Shown: positions 23,740 to 36,756, counted from the stretch's first letter. The stretch: 64,000 nt of DNA from Rutpela maculata (GCA_936432065.2 OW386285.2:412626547-412690546), one strand, 5' to 3'. Numbers and translations: made by a program. The notes: generated by a model from the letters alone, not told the origin.

Positions 23740-24165
23740 ACGTAACTTTTCGGTAGAGCATAAAATTCTCTCGTATAATGGTTATAATAAAAAACGGTAC
23801 ATTTGATAGTTAAATTATCGTTATTAAAGGTAGTATAATATTTATATTTTATTTTATATAATTGTTTATAATTATATAAAAATTTTGTTTAATAGTTTTC
23901 TCAATCTAATGTAATACTGCGTATCGTCATAATATGTTTTCTTAATGTATATGGGGAAGCTAGTTTAGGCTGACCTCTTCCTTTTGTGCGTAAACTCTTT
24001 TGTGCACCTTTTTTTCTTACATTCTTCTACCTACATTCAACTTAAATCTGGTGACAGTTGCTTTCTTGCACAGAGCAATAAAACAAAGCGTCTCAAATGC
24101 CAAAAGAACTGTTGCCAATGGTATACAAAATCTACTGTTTAAAGCAAGATAGAGTTATATTACAG
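23740..24165. repeat. Dispersed repeat, copy 1 (partner at 29.2-30.1 kb)
   Basis: Shared with 29170-30140 in the same orientation: AGAGCATAAAATTC(T/C)CT, AATGTAATACTGC, TAGTTTAGGCT(G/A)ACC, TTCCTTTTGTG(C/T)GTAAA, ACATTCAACTTAAAT, AAAGCGTCTCAA(A/G)TG. The block looks like a retroelement 3' end, but no coding part is attached. Confidence 0.7.
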
Positions 24166-24633
24166 TATTCAGCCATAAATTTAACTAAAAAATTATTAGT
24201 CCTAAATTACTATGACGAAAATAAAATGTATAAATGAAGTATAAAGAATTATGTTAGAATTTGTTAAAATTAAATAATCAAAACATTAGAATACATTACA
24301 ACAAATTAACTGAGCAGTTGGAAATTTGAAATAAAATGAAAGTCATTGTTTATAAGAAGTGCTTTAGTACAGAAAAAATAATTTTCAATTCCGTAAAAAT
24401 ACATGGCGAAAACTGCAGTCCTAGAGGTAATGACGTATACTTCACGAAAAGAATTATTTGTAGAAGGTACAAATTTTTTCTTTATTTTTTGAATAGACAC
24501 GTGATATTTTTAACTTCAATATTTTATAAACAACTCGAAAAATAAAGCAATAAAAGATATAGTTTCACTCATTTTCGTTACAGATTTATGCATTATTACA
24601 CTATACTTCTTAAATTATACAGAGACAGTAATT

Positions 24634-25312
24634 ACTTCCACATCCAGTGGAAGTATAGTAACGACAAAAAAATTTAAAAAATTTTTTTTGTTCAAATAGG
24701 CTTAGAATGTCATGAAACGTCGAGATTTTAAGTTTGAGCGAAAAAAAATGTTTGTCTGTCTGTCTGTCGGTCTGTCTGTAACTTTTTTTTGTGCGCACGT
24801 TTACTCAGGAACCGTTTGAGATATTGACTTGAAATTTGGTACACATATGTACTTTAACGAGATCTAGAACTAGATTATATTTTCATCTTGTTCCGTCGAA
24901 GGGTTGGGGAGTAAATTGGGGTAAATTTGGGGTAAATAGGTAAATCTAGTAGGTAAGAGTCCATAAAATTGGTATTTAGTATATATAAGAGAAGCTAAGG
25001 TCTCAAAAAAAAATTGACATTAGCCACCCCCATTACCACCACCACCCCCCCATTATTAAAGGGGATGAAAAAAAATGCGATTTAGTGTGTGTACAAGGAC
25101 CAGAAACCTCAAAATATTTTTTTACTTCATCCACCCCCCACTACCACCCCCGCCCCACTACCGATGTGGGGTATCGTTTTATGGGTTTCTGGGGTAGAGG
25201 ATTATTAAAGTTCCGTAAATAATTATTTCCACATACAAAATTTTTTCGTCATGAGTGACTTGGATAGAAAATCTGGATATGGAAGTAGTGATTCCTTGGG
25301 CAGCGGTTTTTT
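24634..25312 (+). mobile_element. ACTTCCAC-family element, copy 6 (full length)
   Basis: Full copy of about 679 bp, close in sequence to copies 1 and 13. It has the terminal hairpin ACTTCCACATCCAGTGGAAG, a longer TCTG tract (TGTCTGTCTGTCTGTCGGTC), the C-rich CCACCCCC blocks and the 3' end GATTCCTTGGGCAGCGG plus T run. Confidence 0.88.
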
Positions 25313-26756
25313 AATGGTTTTTATTTTCTTGCTAGTTAACAATTTATCAGAAAGTTTTTTGTCTATTTTTATTCAATGCTTAGATTTAGTTCAGGACTTC
25401 TTATTGCACTTGTTACCACACCAAAACCAAAAACAAACTAAAATAATAAAATCGCGGCAGAAAGAATTCCTTAATCACCTTTTTTGATGCTGTCATAAAG
25501 TTGTTTAGGGCAAACGCTCTGCTCTTTTCCCACTAATATTTTCGTTAGTGTTTTCTAACTGTGATTAAAATATACCTTTTTTATTTAAATATGTAGGTAT
25601 ATTATTTGCCTATATATAATAAAACAAGAATAGCAATAGGCTATGTTTTGATTCTAACATGTGTTAAATAAAATGGACATTTCGGACAGAACGCTTTGGT
25701 TATGCAGACAAAATTAATGTTTTGAATCTAGTTTTTGTCAATTTCCACGGCATACTTGATACGAGTATTTTCTCGATTTTTGAATTATTATTCTCAAAAG
25801 AATTTTCATGTTTATGTATACGGTTGTTTTTGTTATTTTTTTTCTATCTAAAAAAAAATATAAACACATTCGGCGATTATTAATAACAAATTGTTTATTA
25901 AATAAACAAATAAATTCACAACAAAAAAAATTCTTTTTTCCACCTTTTGGATAATTGCAAATAATAAATTTAGGAATAAAATTTTTTCTTAATAACATGT
26001 TTAAATAATGAAAAAAGACAAAAGTGATTATAAACAATTAAAAACAATTTTTAAGAATTATTTTTAATCATAATATTCTATAACAAATAAAATGGCAGAA
26101 AAATATTTTTCAAAAATACGTAATTTATATATATGTTTATAAAATTTGTTTAAACAAGTAGCAATAAAAATTTTAAGTTTATGTAATCTTATAGTATTTT
26201 TGAATATAAAAACAGTAAGAGTAATTAAAATTAATAAAAAAAAATTTTTTCCATCGGGATATTGTTCCTTTAAGTGTTTAAATAATAACATAATTTTTAT
26301 GAATTTTAAAATTAATATTTAATAACAAAAAATATTTTTACTTGTTTCGGACGGTTCCAGAGCATCGTAACGCCTTAGTGTTCGCTGCGCGGAGCTCTAT
26401 TTTTAACATTAAATTAAAATCATTAATAATCTCGTTAATAATAGATGTAGAGTTTCGGGAGTCGGGACTTTTTTATTGGGAATTTCTTCCTCTTTAAGAA
26501 TCTTTCTTTCTTTAAAATTTTTAATAGTTTTCGAGTTATTTGCAAAAAACGGAACTCGTTATTTTTTCAATTTTCATTAGTTTATAACTTTTGCAATTAT
26601 TTATGTGCGGGTTTAAAACTTTTGCACATTTTTCTAGACGTCATTCCGAATCCAATGCAATCAAGGTAGGTGCATGACGTCAGATGCACCATGCAGGGAG
26701 ACCGACTAGAAATATAAATTTAAATAACCATCATAAAAATATATGTGTTCATTAAT
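25313..26756. other. A+T-rich stretch with no supported gene
   Basis: Minus-strand open stretches at 25738-26037 and 26064-26291 are very A+T-rich and Phe/Ile/Lys/Asn-dominated, as expected by chance. At about 26655-26710, GACGTCAGATGCACCATGCA resembles about 27340-27375, next to another ACTTCCAC copy. Confidence 0.45.
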
Positions 26757-27211
26757 AAAAAAACCGCTGCCTAAAAAATCACTACTTCCACATCTAGATT
26801 TTCCTGCCCAAGCCTTTTACAGCAAAAAAATGTCGATACTATATTTGCAATCCACTGTGTAAAAATAATTGTTCATAGAACTTTGATAATATAATATTTG
26901 AAATGGTCTATCCCAAAAACCCATAAAACGATGTGCAACGTGGTAGTGGAGGTAGTAGAGGGGGAAGCTGTTGGCAAAAAATTTAGAGGCTCTTGTACAC
27001 ATAAATCATAATTTTATTTTTTTATTCCCTTTAATAATGTGGTAGAGGTGGCGGCGAGTGCCAAAAAAGTATTCAGGCCTTTTGTTCCTTTATACACACT
27101 AAATCACAATTTTATCTTTTTATTCCCTTCCATAGTCACCTTCAATAATTTGAGCAAAAAAATTTTTTTTACGATTACTATACTTCAACTCCACTACGTG
27201 GATGTGTAAGT
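26757..27211 (-). mobile_element. ACTTCCAC-family element, copy 7 (internally deleted)
   Basis: It starts with the complement of the family 3' end (AAACCGCTGCCTAAAAAATC) and ends with the hairpin end, here CAACTCCACTACGTGGATGTG. The GTGCGCAC and GACA-microsatellite section is deleted. Diverged. Confidence 0.78.
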
Positions 27212-27384
27212 AATAAGTATTCCGCAGTTATGACGTTGTTCTCTTTTGCACGTCCAAATAGAATAAAACGATTCAAGTTAGCCCATCTAAATTGTGTTTT
27301 TAGAGACCGTGTAGGCTTAACAGGGAACCAAGACAGATCACGTCATGCAGTTAGGTGCACCATACAGTAAAGGGAACCTGACTT
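27212..27384. other. Spacer between two ACTTCCAC copies
   Basis: Contains a stretch at about 27340-27375 similar to the left flank of copy 7 (about 26665-26710). This hints that element plus flank were duplicated in tandem. Confidence 0.4.
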
Positions 27385-28038
27385 AAAAAACCGCTTCCTA
27401 AAGAATCACTATTTCAACATCCAAGTCTTTTACAAAGAGAAAAAGTTGATACTGTATTTGCAGTCCATTATGTGGAAATAACTGATCATAGAACTTTAAT
27501 AATATAATATTTGCAATCGTCTACCACAAAAGCCCATAAAACAAAATGCCATATCGACAGTGGGGATGGTAGTGGGGGATATAGCTGATGCAAAAAAAAA
27601 TTAGGCCTTTGGTACTTATACACACACAAAATCACAATTTTATTTTTTTTTTCGTCCTTTAATAATGGGGTAGGGATGGTAATGGGGGTGATAGTGGAAG
27701 TGGCTGATGTCAAAAAAATTTTGACTAGGTACTTGGCTTCTCGTACATACACTAAATTCCAATTTTATAAACTCTCACTTGCTTGCTTTGCCTATTTATC
27801 CCCCCATCCCAAACTTCAACGGAATAAGATCAAAACATAATCTATTTCCAGATCTCGTTATAATACACAGGTGTCCCAAATTTTGAGTTAACATCATAAA
27901 CGGTTCCAGAGTAATCGTGCGCACAAAAAAAATTACAGACAGATTTTTTTTGCTCAAACTTAAAATACCTTTCGTGGCATTCCAAGCTTGTTTTTTTACC
28001 TTTATTATACGTTCACTCCACTATGTGGATGTGGAAGT
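27385..28038 (-). mobile_element. ACTTCCAC-family element, copy 8
   Basis: Near-full, diverged copy from AAAACCGCTTCCTAAAGAATC to the end TCCACTATGTGGATGTGGAA. Its right flank (28039 to about 28235) is shared with copy 9 at 32.3-32.7 kb. Confidence 0.82.
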
Positions 28039-28302
28039 AGTACCAGCTTATAGTGATTATGGACAATGCCTATCTATCCTTATAATACGTAAAACATCAT
28101 TCTGCATAATAATAATTATTGTTTAATGACCGATATTTCTCCATGAAAATTTTAGTACCAAAATTATAATAATTAAGTATAGTATTATTGAATACTGAAT
28201 GCAAAAAAACACAATCCTAATTTAGGGTCAGATGCTACTATACGTCGGACAAATGGTAGAAAGTATTAGCGTAGAAAAGTAGCGTATAAGTGTAGAAAAA
28301 AG

Positions 28303-28980
28303 TATTAGCGATTTTTTTACAAAAAAAAACTAGTAAGATGTTCTTAATCAGCACCTTTAGAAACCCATTTGTACAAGATTACATCGTAGTGAATTCAAAG
28401 ATGTTTGAGACAGGGGCCGTCAAAAAAACTATTTTTTCAACTAAAAATAATTTTTATCTGTAAAACGGATTCTCAAATGAAACAAGGTATTCTACATTTT
28501 TTGTTCAGAATAATGTATTATAAAAGTATGAATTGATTTTACAACAAAATAATTGTTTATTTAATAAGACAAAAATTAAAAAGTAAAATAAATAAAAAAT
28601 AAATAAATAAATTAATTAATTAATTCATTAAATTAAATTAATTGCCCAATAGCATTTGTTTTCATGGTTTACTTAGGTTTTTATTGAAGATTATTTGTTA
28701 GAAAAATGGTAGGTATAGTAGGTAGAATTTTTGCCTTATTAAATAAATAATTATTTTGTTGTAAAATCAATTCATACTTTTACAACACATTATTCTGAAC
28801 AAAAATGAAGAATACATTTTTTTCATTTGAGAATTCGTTTTATAGATAAAAATTACTGTTTTTGACGGCCCCTATCTCCAACATCTTTGAACCCACTATA
28901 ATGAAATTTTGTACAAAGGGGTTCCCAAAGGTGCTGATTAAGAATATCTTACTAGTTCTTTTCTGAAAAAATCGCTAATA
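28303..28980. mobile_element. ~680-bp foldback with ~260-bp inverted arms
   Basis: The arms 28303-28575 and 28733-28980 pair. Shared blocks include AGTATTAGCGATTTTTT / AAAAAATCGCTAATA, TTCTTAATCAGCACCTTT, GGGGCC(G)TCAAAAA and TTCAGAATAATGT, and the arms end in AAATAATTG / CAAAATAATT around an A+T-rich centre of about 155 bp. Non-coding. Confidence 0.85.
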
Positions 28981-29169
28981 TATATTTTTTGAAAATCGAC
29001 CTCCTCTTCCCATTCTAGAATCGAACGCCTCCGTCTAAAATTAAATGTGGTTACGTCTAAAGACTTACTCTATAGGTATATAGTCACCATTAAAATTTCA
29101 AAATATTAGGATATCAAATGAGCGAGATATGAGGGTGGCTCCATGAAAAGTGCGACACACTGTATATGT

Positions 29170-30140
29170 ACCTTTTTGTCAGAGCATAAAATTCCCTAGT
29201 ATAATGGTCATAATAAAAAAACGGCACATTTGATAGTTAGATTATTATTATTATTATAAGTAATACAATATAAATAATTAGTTTTAAGTTAAAAATTTAG
29301 TTTAATAGGTTTTCTTAGTTTAATGTAATACTGCTATAGTAATAATATTTTTTCCTAATGCATATGGGAGGTCGAAGATAGTTTAGGCTAACCTTTTCCT
29401 TTTGTGTGTAAATTCTTTTGTACACAATAAACGTTCATTTATTTATTTATTTTATTTACTTAAAATTGTACCGGCCGCCAAATTATCAAAAATGAGGTAC
29501 AGAGACGCTTGTCATTTTTTTTATACTCTCCTCAGTCATTTAAAATGCAATTAAAAATCTGAAAAAGCACACATCATCTGTAGGTTCCAGAAAACATTTT
29601 TCAAAACACAACGGATTTTTTAAAACTTATGTTGCTATTTAAATTAAAAAAAAATGTTTCCTATTGTCACCGCATTTTGAGGTTTTCGGGTCTTGATATA
29701 ATCTTATAGAAATATATTTTTAACCATCAATTTATAAAAATAAAAATTTTTACTCACGTAACGGGGTCATAAAATTATGAACAATCCAAAAAAAAATCCA
29801 CGAATTTACTAGCTGATAAGTTTATGCATTCGTCAATTAACAAATAGAGCTTTTGATATGAAATTGGAACTGGCAGAATTTTTATTTTCACATGAAAAAT
29901 AGTTACAATGATGTTAAAAAATTGTTTACATTTCGGTGAGCACGTGGTCATACGCTTCAAGCGATCTGTTTTATATTTATTGCCGTACGCCCCGCTGAGT
30001 TAAGCGGGTGCCTTTTCTCTGGTACCTTTCTACATTCAACTTAAATACATCTTACAATACAGCCCAATAAAACAATCAAAGCGTCTCAAGTGTCAAAAGA
30101 ATTATTGAAATTATTGGCCTGTTTGAAGCACGATGGAGTT
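29170..30140. repeat. Dispersed repeat, copy 2, interrupted by a ~570-bp insertion
   Basis: The first half (29170 to about 29428) and second half (about 30020-30140) match the continuous copy at 23740-24165. The intervening sequence 29430-30015 is extra. It begins with a TTTA(TTTA)n stretch and contains no recognisable gene; a 61-codon minus reading at 29775-29960 is unremarkable. Confidence 0.65.
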
Positions 30141-30979
30141 ATATGACAGTATAGTACCTAACGGTAGGAAGAAATATGCCAATATGCACCAAAAAATTAT
30201 ATTTTGTAAACTAGTGCCTAAAGATTTATAAAAGAAACTACGGAAATAGCAACAAGAAAATATGGGGACAAGATAAATCGAGAAATATAAGTACATCATA
30301 TTTTTGATGATGTATCTATTTTATTGCTTCCAAAAAATATATGTTGTGATAATATGATATAGTAGTTAAAGATTGTACTAAAGACATGCAGTGAGTGTGT
30401 CAGAACAATGTGATATGAAAAGATAAAAATATATTCATTTTTTATTTTAATGTTCCCATTATCAAATGTCTTTTTCAATTCTCTAATAAGGGTGTAGCTA
30501 TTATATCTAATGCACATTTTTTCGAATTTAAATCGGCCCAGCCGTTCAAAAGATATAAATTCTTTTCGAAATATTGGTATTTTTGATTACCCCTAATGGT
30601 GGAGTCAAATTAAGCATCAAAATAGGTGAATAAGGAATTATCTGGCTGCAGCAGTCTTATTGTTTGAATTTGTTGCCAGTATATATAACAGAAAGTGTAT
30701 GTGAAGTTTTGCATTAAATCGGTCCGGTCCATTGCTGGTAAAATTTTAACAATTTATTTTTATACAGTGAAATTTTCTGCTATTTTCTTTATTATCTCTG
30801 GTCCTAGAAATCGTATCGCAATAATAAAAAGAGCCATTTGTTCGCAATAAAATTTTAAATAAGGCTAGGCCTATGAAACACTTTCTGATAATTTGTTAAT
30901 TTATAAAAAAATAATAATCACCAAAAAATTGCCTTTTTTGGTTATTTAAGAAATATAACGTAATAATGAATCAATTTAT
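30141..30979. other. A+T-rich stretch with no supported gene
   Basis: Two 60-70-codon minus-strand open stretches (30111-30299 and 30296-30517) look like chance frames in A+T-rich DNA. Confidence 0.45.
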
Positions 30980-32062
30980 TTTTAAAAATGTAGGTTTTTA
31001 AATGTATTTTACAATGGTATTAAGAAAAAAAATCTTCATTTAAACTATTTTTTTGAAATTTGTTTATAATTTTCAAAATTATAGTTATAAACAACTTCAA
31101 ATAATCCTGTGGATTTTTTATAAAACTAAAAACGCAAACGAATTACGAAAATAGATGAAACATTTAACATTTTTCTAAAAAAATAATTATCTACTTGCAT
31201 TTGGAGCTAGGATACGTCAGTTTTTGTAACTAAGTCGCTTATAAATAAACAAATTAATATTTCTTCTTAAAATTGAGCCCTGTTATTCTTTCAATACCTA
31301 TATTTTTGTCTCATCTAGTTGAAAACAAACCAGAAGCACAATGTTTAAAAGATAATGTATAGAGGCCCGAAAGTCGGGCCTTTGGAACTTATGTTAGAGA
31401 TCCGATAATTGTCAATTAGCTCTAAACGGTATATTACTGTTTTACAAATTAGACTTTAATATTTTAGACGATAGCACTTTTTACCAGGATGCGGACGTCT
31501 AGGGTTCAACTCCTGACCGCGAATATTGTTTTTTTTTTATTGTATCGGTGATATTAAAAATTTTACAAAGCTGTGTCCATGGACATAAGGATATTCGTTC
31601 AGATTAGATTAGTTCCTCCTTTTCGCGACAAAAATTAAGAAAATAACCGCTCTATTCAATGTTATTTCAAAAATTGTAATTTTAGATTATTTTCAAATAT
31701 CAGAGACAAAGATGTAAGCTTTAAAAAACAACCACTCCAAATTTCAAAAAGAAATAGTTTTTTGGTTTATTTATAAGTGACTTTAATGCAAAAACTGACG
31801 TATCTCGACTCTCGACCTCAAATGCAAGCAGACCATTATTTTTTTTTTAAGAAATGCTATATATTTCACGTATTTTCATAATTCGTTTGCCGCTTTTAGT
31901 TTGATAAAAAAGATCACAGGGTTATTTGAATTTATTTACAACTACAATTTTGAAAATCATAAACAAATTTCAAATAAACGGTTTAAATGAAGATATAATT
32001 TTTTCTTAATACCATTGCAAAAAACATACAAAAATCTACATTTTGAAAAAAAAAAACATTTT
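30980..32062. mobile_element. ~1.08-kb foldback with ~350-bp inverted arms and a structured centre
   Basis: Left arm about 30980-31326, right arm about 31690-32062. Shared blocks: AATGTAG(A)TTTTT, CAATGGTATTAAGAAAAAA, ATAATTTTCAAAATTATAGTT, GCAAACGAATTA(C/T)GAAAAT, ACTTGCATTTG(G)AG and CGTCAGTTTTTG. The centre has a perfect 8-bp hairpin AGGCCCGA-AAG-TCGGGCCT (31363-31381). It also has a stretch GGGTTCAACTCCTGACC followed by a T run (about 31500-31540) that resembles a Pol III B box and terminator. No transposase frame. Confidence 0.8.
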
Positions 32063-32286
32063 CTCCTACGAGTCGATGCCCTTAAGCAGTAAGCGATGGA
32101 AATTTCGAATTTATTATTGACTTTTAGCCGTTTGAAAACAAATTTTTAAAATTATACAAGAAACAAAACTGCCTATAGCACTTATACATAAAACAAAGTA
32201 AACAATAAAATAGCTACAGTTCCATTCAAAATTTATAAGCGATTTAATACTAAAGACTAATATTTTATACCCTAAAACCCAATTTT

Positions 32287-32543
32287 ATCGACTCTGCAAC
32301 AACCCTTCAACGGAATAAGATCAACGCATAATCTATTTCCAGATCCCGTTGTAATACACAAGTATACCAAATTTTGAGTCAACATCATGAACGGTTCGAA
32401 TCGTTTGCACAAAAACAAATTGCAGACGGAATTTTTTTCGTTCAAGCTGAAAATATCGATGTTTCATGACATTCTAAGACTATTTAAAAAAAAAACATGT
32501 TTTTTTACTGTTACTATCCACTAAACTACGGGGATGTGGAAGT
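32287..32543 (-). mobile_element. ACTTCCAC-family element, copy 9 (fragment) with duplicated flank
   Basis: Half of the element, from TTCAACGGAATAAGATCAAC to the hairpin end GGGGATGTGGAAGT. The following about 160 bp (to 32705) repeats the right flank of copy 8: GGACAATGCCTATCTATCC, TTCTGCATAAT, GATATTTCTCCATGAAAATT. This copy therefore arose by duplication of a larger segment, not by independent insertion. Confidence 0.8.
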
Positions 32544-32705
32544 CGTCATGGACAATGCCTATCTATCCTTATAATAGGTACGTAAAACGTCATTCTGCAT
32601 AATTATTGTTTAATGTCCCGATATTTCTCCATGAAAATTTTAGCACCAAAATTAATAAAAATGAGGAATATTATTGAATCATGAATGCAAAAAACCACAA
32701 ACCTA

Positions 32706-33369
32706 ATTTTGGGACATGGAAACATTAATTTAGTACAACAAATGGACAAAGCCAATGCATTTTATACTCGATTTTATATTTTGTTATTATAATTTTTCTC
32801 TTTTGATATAAATGCTACCTTTTATCGCTCTATTTGAAATTATGTATTACAATTCAAAAAACGTTTTAAGATGTTTAAGATGCTACTATTTTGCTTTCAT
32901 AGCACCGTACCACATAATTTATAATTCTTAGAACGTATATACAAATTTTTGAATTTAGAAAAATTATTCGAATATGAAGAAAGAACTTTCATTCAACGAT
33001 TGTGACTTCATAAAGAAAGTATTTAAGAGGAAATAAGAATCGAACGCTATCGAGCCACTGCAACGATGCCAAATATCGGGCTATATAACGAGCGATGGAT
33101 ATCAACTGTATAAGAGTCTTGGATATACAGGAACAGCGCCGCCTGACTCAGAAGTGCTGAACTAAAAGTGTATCTCGGAACATGAAAATATGACTTTTTG
33201 AAGCCCACCTCAAAATTTTGCAGGGAGGAAACTAACATGATTTGCGACCATTTAGTGATGATATACACGGGGGTACGTTGATGAGCCCGACCCCGGGCTT
33301 CACAGGGTCAAATCGGGCTGCACTACAACCGCTCAGTGTATGAAACGGGCTTGTATATGACCATGCATA

Positions 33370-33433
<64 letters not shown>

Positions 33434-34880
33434 CCCTTAATCGGACTTAAAAGCGCTTTTTTACTTAACTATTAAATAATAATTAAGTAGGTAAATAACA
33501 TAAAAGTCTTCTCATTCTTTCTATTTATAATATAGTGAAATATACCAGCTCTATACTGAAAACATTACTATGAAAAACTAACTCAATTTTCACTCATTTA
33601 TTTATAAATAATTTTTTTGGAATTTAAACTTCAGCAATTTTGAAGTATAAAAAATATAATTGTAATTTTGAAATAATTTCTAAATAAAACCAAAAAAAAG
33701 TAAATTAGAGGTTGTTTTTTCAGCTTTAATTTACTTTTATTAGGTATTTTCCTCTAAAATCAGTATTTTGCAAGATATTCGCAATAAAATTATAATTTTT
33801 TCTTGAAAATTGTAAAAAAGTATAACAATGACTAACGACGACGAGTGAAAAATCTACGTACTTATTTCTTTCAACTGAATATTTCCTTTAACAAAATAAA
33901 ATGTAAGAGACTTAACTTTTCCAAGTAGTGGCAATTTAAGAGAAAAATGGAAGTCTCAAGTTCACCAATAATTAATTAATGATTGCCAAAACAATACACC
34001 AAATCAATCACACCGTGGCAGATATAAATTCGTTCTTTCAATTCTCGCTCACGGAGACATTTAATCCAGTCAAAAGTAAATTACAGATTTAGACAATAAG
34101 ATAATGGAACTGTGTTCCTCTGCATACATCTGCCTATTCGTTTATCTCATTGAAGGGTGTTAAAATGTACCTATTTATAGTTCAATTAGTACTATTCACA
34201 GGACAGTAATAACTTAACCATTATTTTGTAGCCCTAGGGTTGTACTTTAATACTAATAGATACCTCCGAAGATACTTATAGATAAATATAGCCATCTTTC
34301 TCATTTAACTGCCTGAAATAGAAAGACTGCAGAACATCATAAAATTTAATAAACAAAAAACATATCCTATGCTGTTACTTGATAAATCTTTATTCTGAAA
34401 AATTATGAATTAACTTTTTCAGTTTATACGGGGTGTCCCAAAATTCTCGTCCATTTGCTTAGGAGCTATTCCTTCACGCAAAAATAGTAAGGACATTTAC
34501 TATAAACGCGTGTCTGGAGCTGTGTTTCTCTGAGAATTTAGCCTAAAATAGTGGTTTTTACTTATTGCAAAGCACTCTATTTGTTCTTTCACTTCTAGTT
34601 CCACAAGAAACCAGAGCCACTTTATAACTAATCGTGTACAAGCTGTTATTACGGTGAGGGGATAATACAAATTACAAAAAAAGAATTGTTAAATTATTGT
34701 ATTGTTTAATTTCTTCAAAGTACGATTTCCTTTAATTATAAAATTGATGATTAATTCAAGGTATTTTATTTTAGACCTCTCCGCTTGAGAATAAAGATGG
34801 AAGGAAGGAAATTTTGACTCATTTTGAAGATTATTGAATAGTCTTTCCAACGGCATGGCATGATTTTTTTAAATTCTGGC
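32706..34880. other. A+T-rich stretch with a short TA tract and no supported gene
   Basis: No coding motif. GGGTGTCCCAAAATTCTCGT at about 34430 is the kind of terminal sequence often seen at ends of mariner-like elements in insects, but no partner end was found. Confidence 0.45.
33374..33431. repeat. (TA)n microsatellite, ~58 bp
   Basis: An uninterrupted TA run, flanked by GCCCG/CGGGC-rich short motifs on the left. Confidence 0.95.
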
Positions 34881-36118
34881 TATAATAATAATAATAATAT
34901 TTATAACAAAGTCTTACATTTGAGTATACAGTAAAATTAAATTGTGTGTGAAAATAGCGTAATGTTAATAAAAGATTTTAGCTACTACATCTGTATCCTT
35001 TGAATATAAATAAAACAAAAATCACTTAGGAGTATTGATATACCTTTGAATGTGATGAAATGCATTTCATTTATAACATCATTAGATAGGTTGTGTGTCA
35101 TAGCTACCTTAACTAGTAATTTCATTTAATACAACATAATTAATTTAGAGTTAATACCAATAGCTAATACAAAATAATTAATTTAGAATATCATCTATAT
35201 TTAACTTATATACCTACATTTATCTAATTACCTAACTTTAAGTATAGATCCCTACCTTCAGAATATATCCATCTCTTTACCTCGAATTTAATTTTTTTAT
35301 CTTTTTTATTTTTCTTATCGATTCAGGTAACATATTATATAATTTTGGCGCGAGGTAGTTAAAACATTTTTTTCCAATGCTTTTTGTAATTTTCTTAATT
35401 TCTAGATTGCCTTTCTCCTTATTTCTAGTGTTGTGTGAATGTGAGATAGCGTTGCTTTCATGTCTCTTATTAATTTGATGAATTTGTATGCAATAACAAA
35501 ACATTTGCCTAACATCAAATAATTTGCTTTCATTATATAATGCATCAGTGGGGTATAATGTACTTCTTTTAAAAATGATTTTAATTATCCTTTTTTTAAT
35601 ATTTTCCAAAGGTTTTATATATGACACACCTACCCCACCCCAGCCAACTATGCCATATCTTATTATTGACTTAACGAGTGCTTTATAAAGAACTATTAAG
35701 TGGTCAAGTTTTAAAATTTCTTTAAGTTGTTTAAATTTATTCACTACTGATTGCACTTGATGATTCCATTTTAAGTTTCCGTCTGTTACGATACCTAAAT
35801 ATTTTATTTTTTCTGTGGATTTAATTTCTATTTTTCCTTCTTGGTTCTTTATTTGATTTTTTTTATATAATGGCCTATTTCTGTTTTGTGAAGTAATACG
35901 TTTTTTTGTAATTAATAGTGAGTTTTTTACTGTCGAATCTATTTTTAATATTTTGTAAGTCTGATTCTACTATTTCTTTTAGCAATTCCCAAGATTCAGA
36001 TGAGTAGAAAATTGCTGTATCATCAGCGAATGAAATAATGGTGCCTGCCGAGTTTAATGTAAGTATATAATTCAAATAAATGGTAAATAATATAGGCCCT
36101 GGTACAGTCCCCTGCGAA
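34881..36118 (-). pseudogene. 5'-truncated non-LTR retrotransposon (LINE A, copy 2)
   Basis: A second relic of the (ATT)n-tailed LINE. The tail is at 34881-34899, the 3' UTR runs to about 35230, and RT coding follows upstream on the minus strand. Motif B reads SQGTVPGPILFTIYLNYILT (36040-36118, already damaged at its start) and motif C reads SFADDTAIFYSSESW. Downstream are GIVGWGGVGVSYIKPLENIK and MLPESIRKIKK. Compared with the copy at 61.9-63.4 kb it lacks about 24 bp near 35745 and has a small deletion near 35890 that breaks the frame. Everything upstream of motif B is missing. Long blocks are otherwise nearly identical to that copy. Confidence 0.92.
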
Positions 36119-36756
36119 TAAACATAATAATCATAATTACTCATCGTTTAACTTCAAAAAAGCGGATTTTAATAAACTAACTTGAGTAGCATTGACTGTC
36201 TTTTTTAACTAATTATAAGAATGTAAATGATGCCTGTTTACAGTGTTATGAGGTAGTAAATGCTGTTTTTGCAGAAAGTGTTCCCAAAACAACCCCGAAA
36301 AACGCTTCATAGCCTTGGTTCAGCAGAAGCATCATTAGAGAGATTAAACAAAAATCTCGTTTATAGCACTTATATAAAGAAAGGGGGGGAAGTACAATAT
36401 CTGAATCAATTTAAGTTATTACGCTCCAAAATCAAAAGAGATGTTGACTGTACCTACACATAAAAAATATATCGAAAGTTCGGAATCGCAAATTAAATCC
36501 AATCCTACTTGTTTTTGGCCTTTTTTTAATAACATGCGTAATTCATCTACAATTCCTCAGTCAATGTCCTACAGCAACAGCCAGCTTAATGATCCTCAAA
36601 GCATAGTCAATGCGTTTGCTAGTTACTTTCAGTCTGCTTTTATATCATCTAATTACGTTAAAGCAGATCAGGATGACACTTTCGATATCCCACAATTTAA
36701 TACTCCAATTATCAAAATGGAAGAAGTTCTCATAGCTTTAAAGAAGTTTAAAAACA

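Noticed and set aside
25738..26291. Two minus-strand open stretches of 99 and 75 codons
   Set aside because: Extreme A+T content with Phe/Ile/Lys/Asn bias, no motif and no supporting context; chance frames.
31440..31540. A tRNA gene
   Set aside because: Only a B-box-like stretch and a T run are present. No acceptor stem, D arm or A box could be placed.
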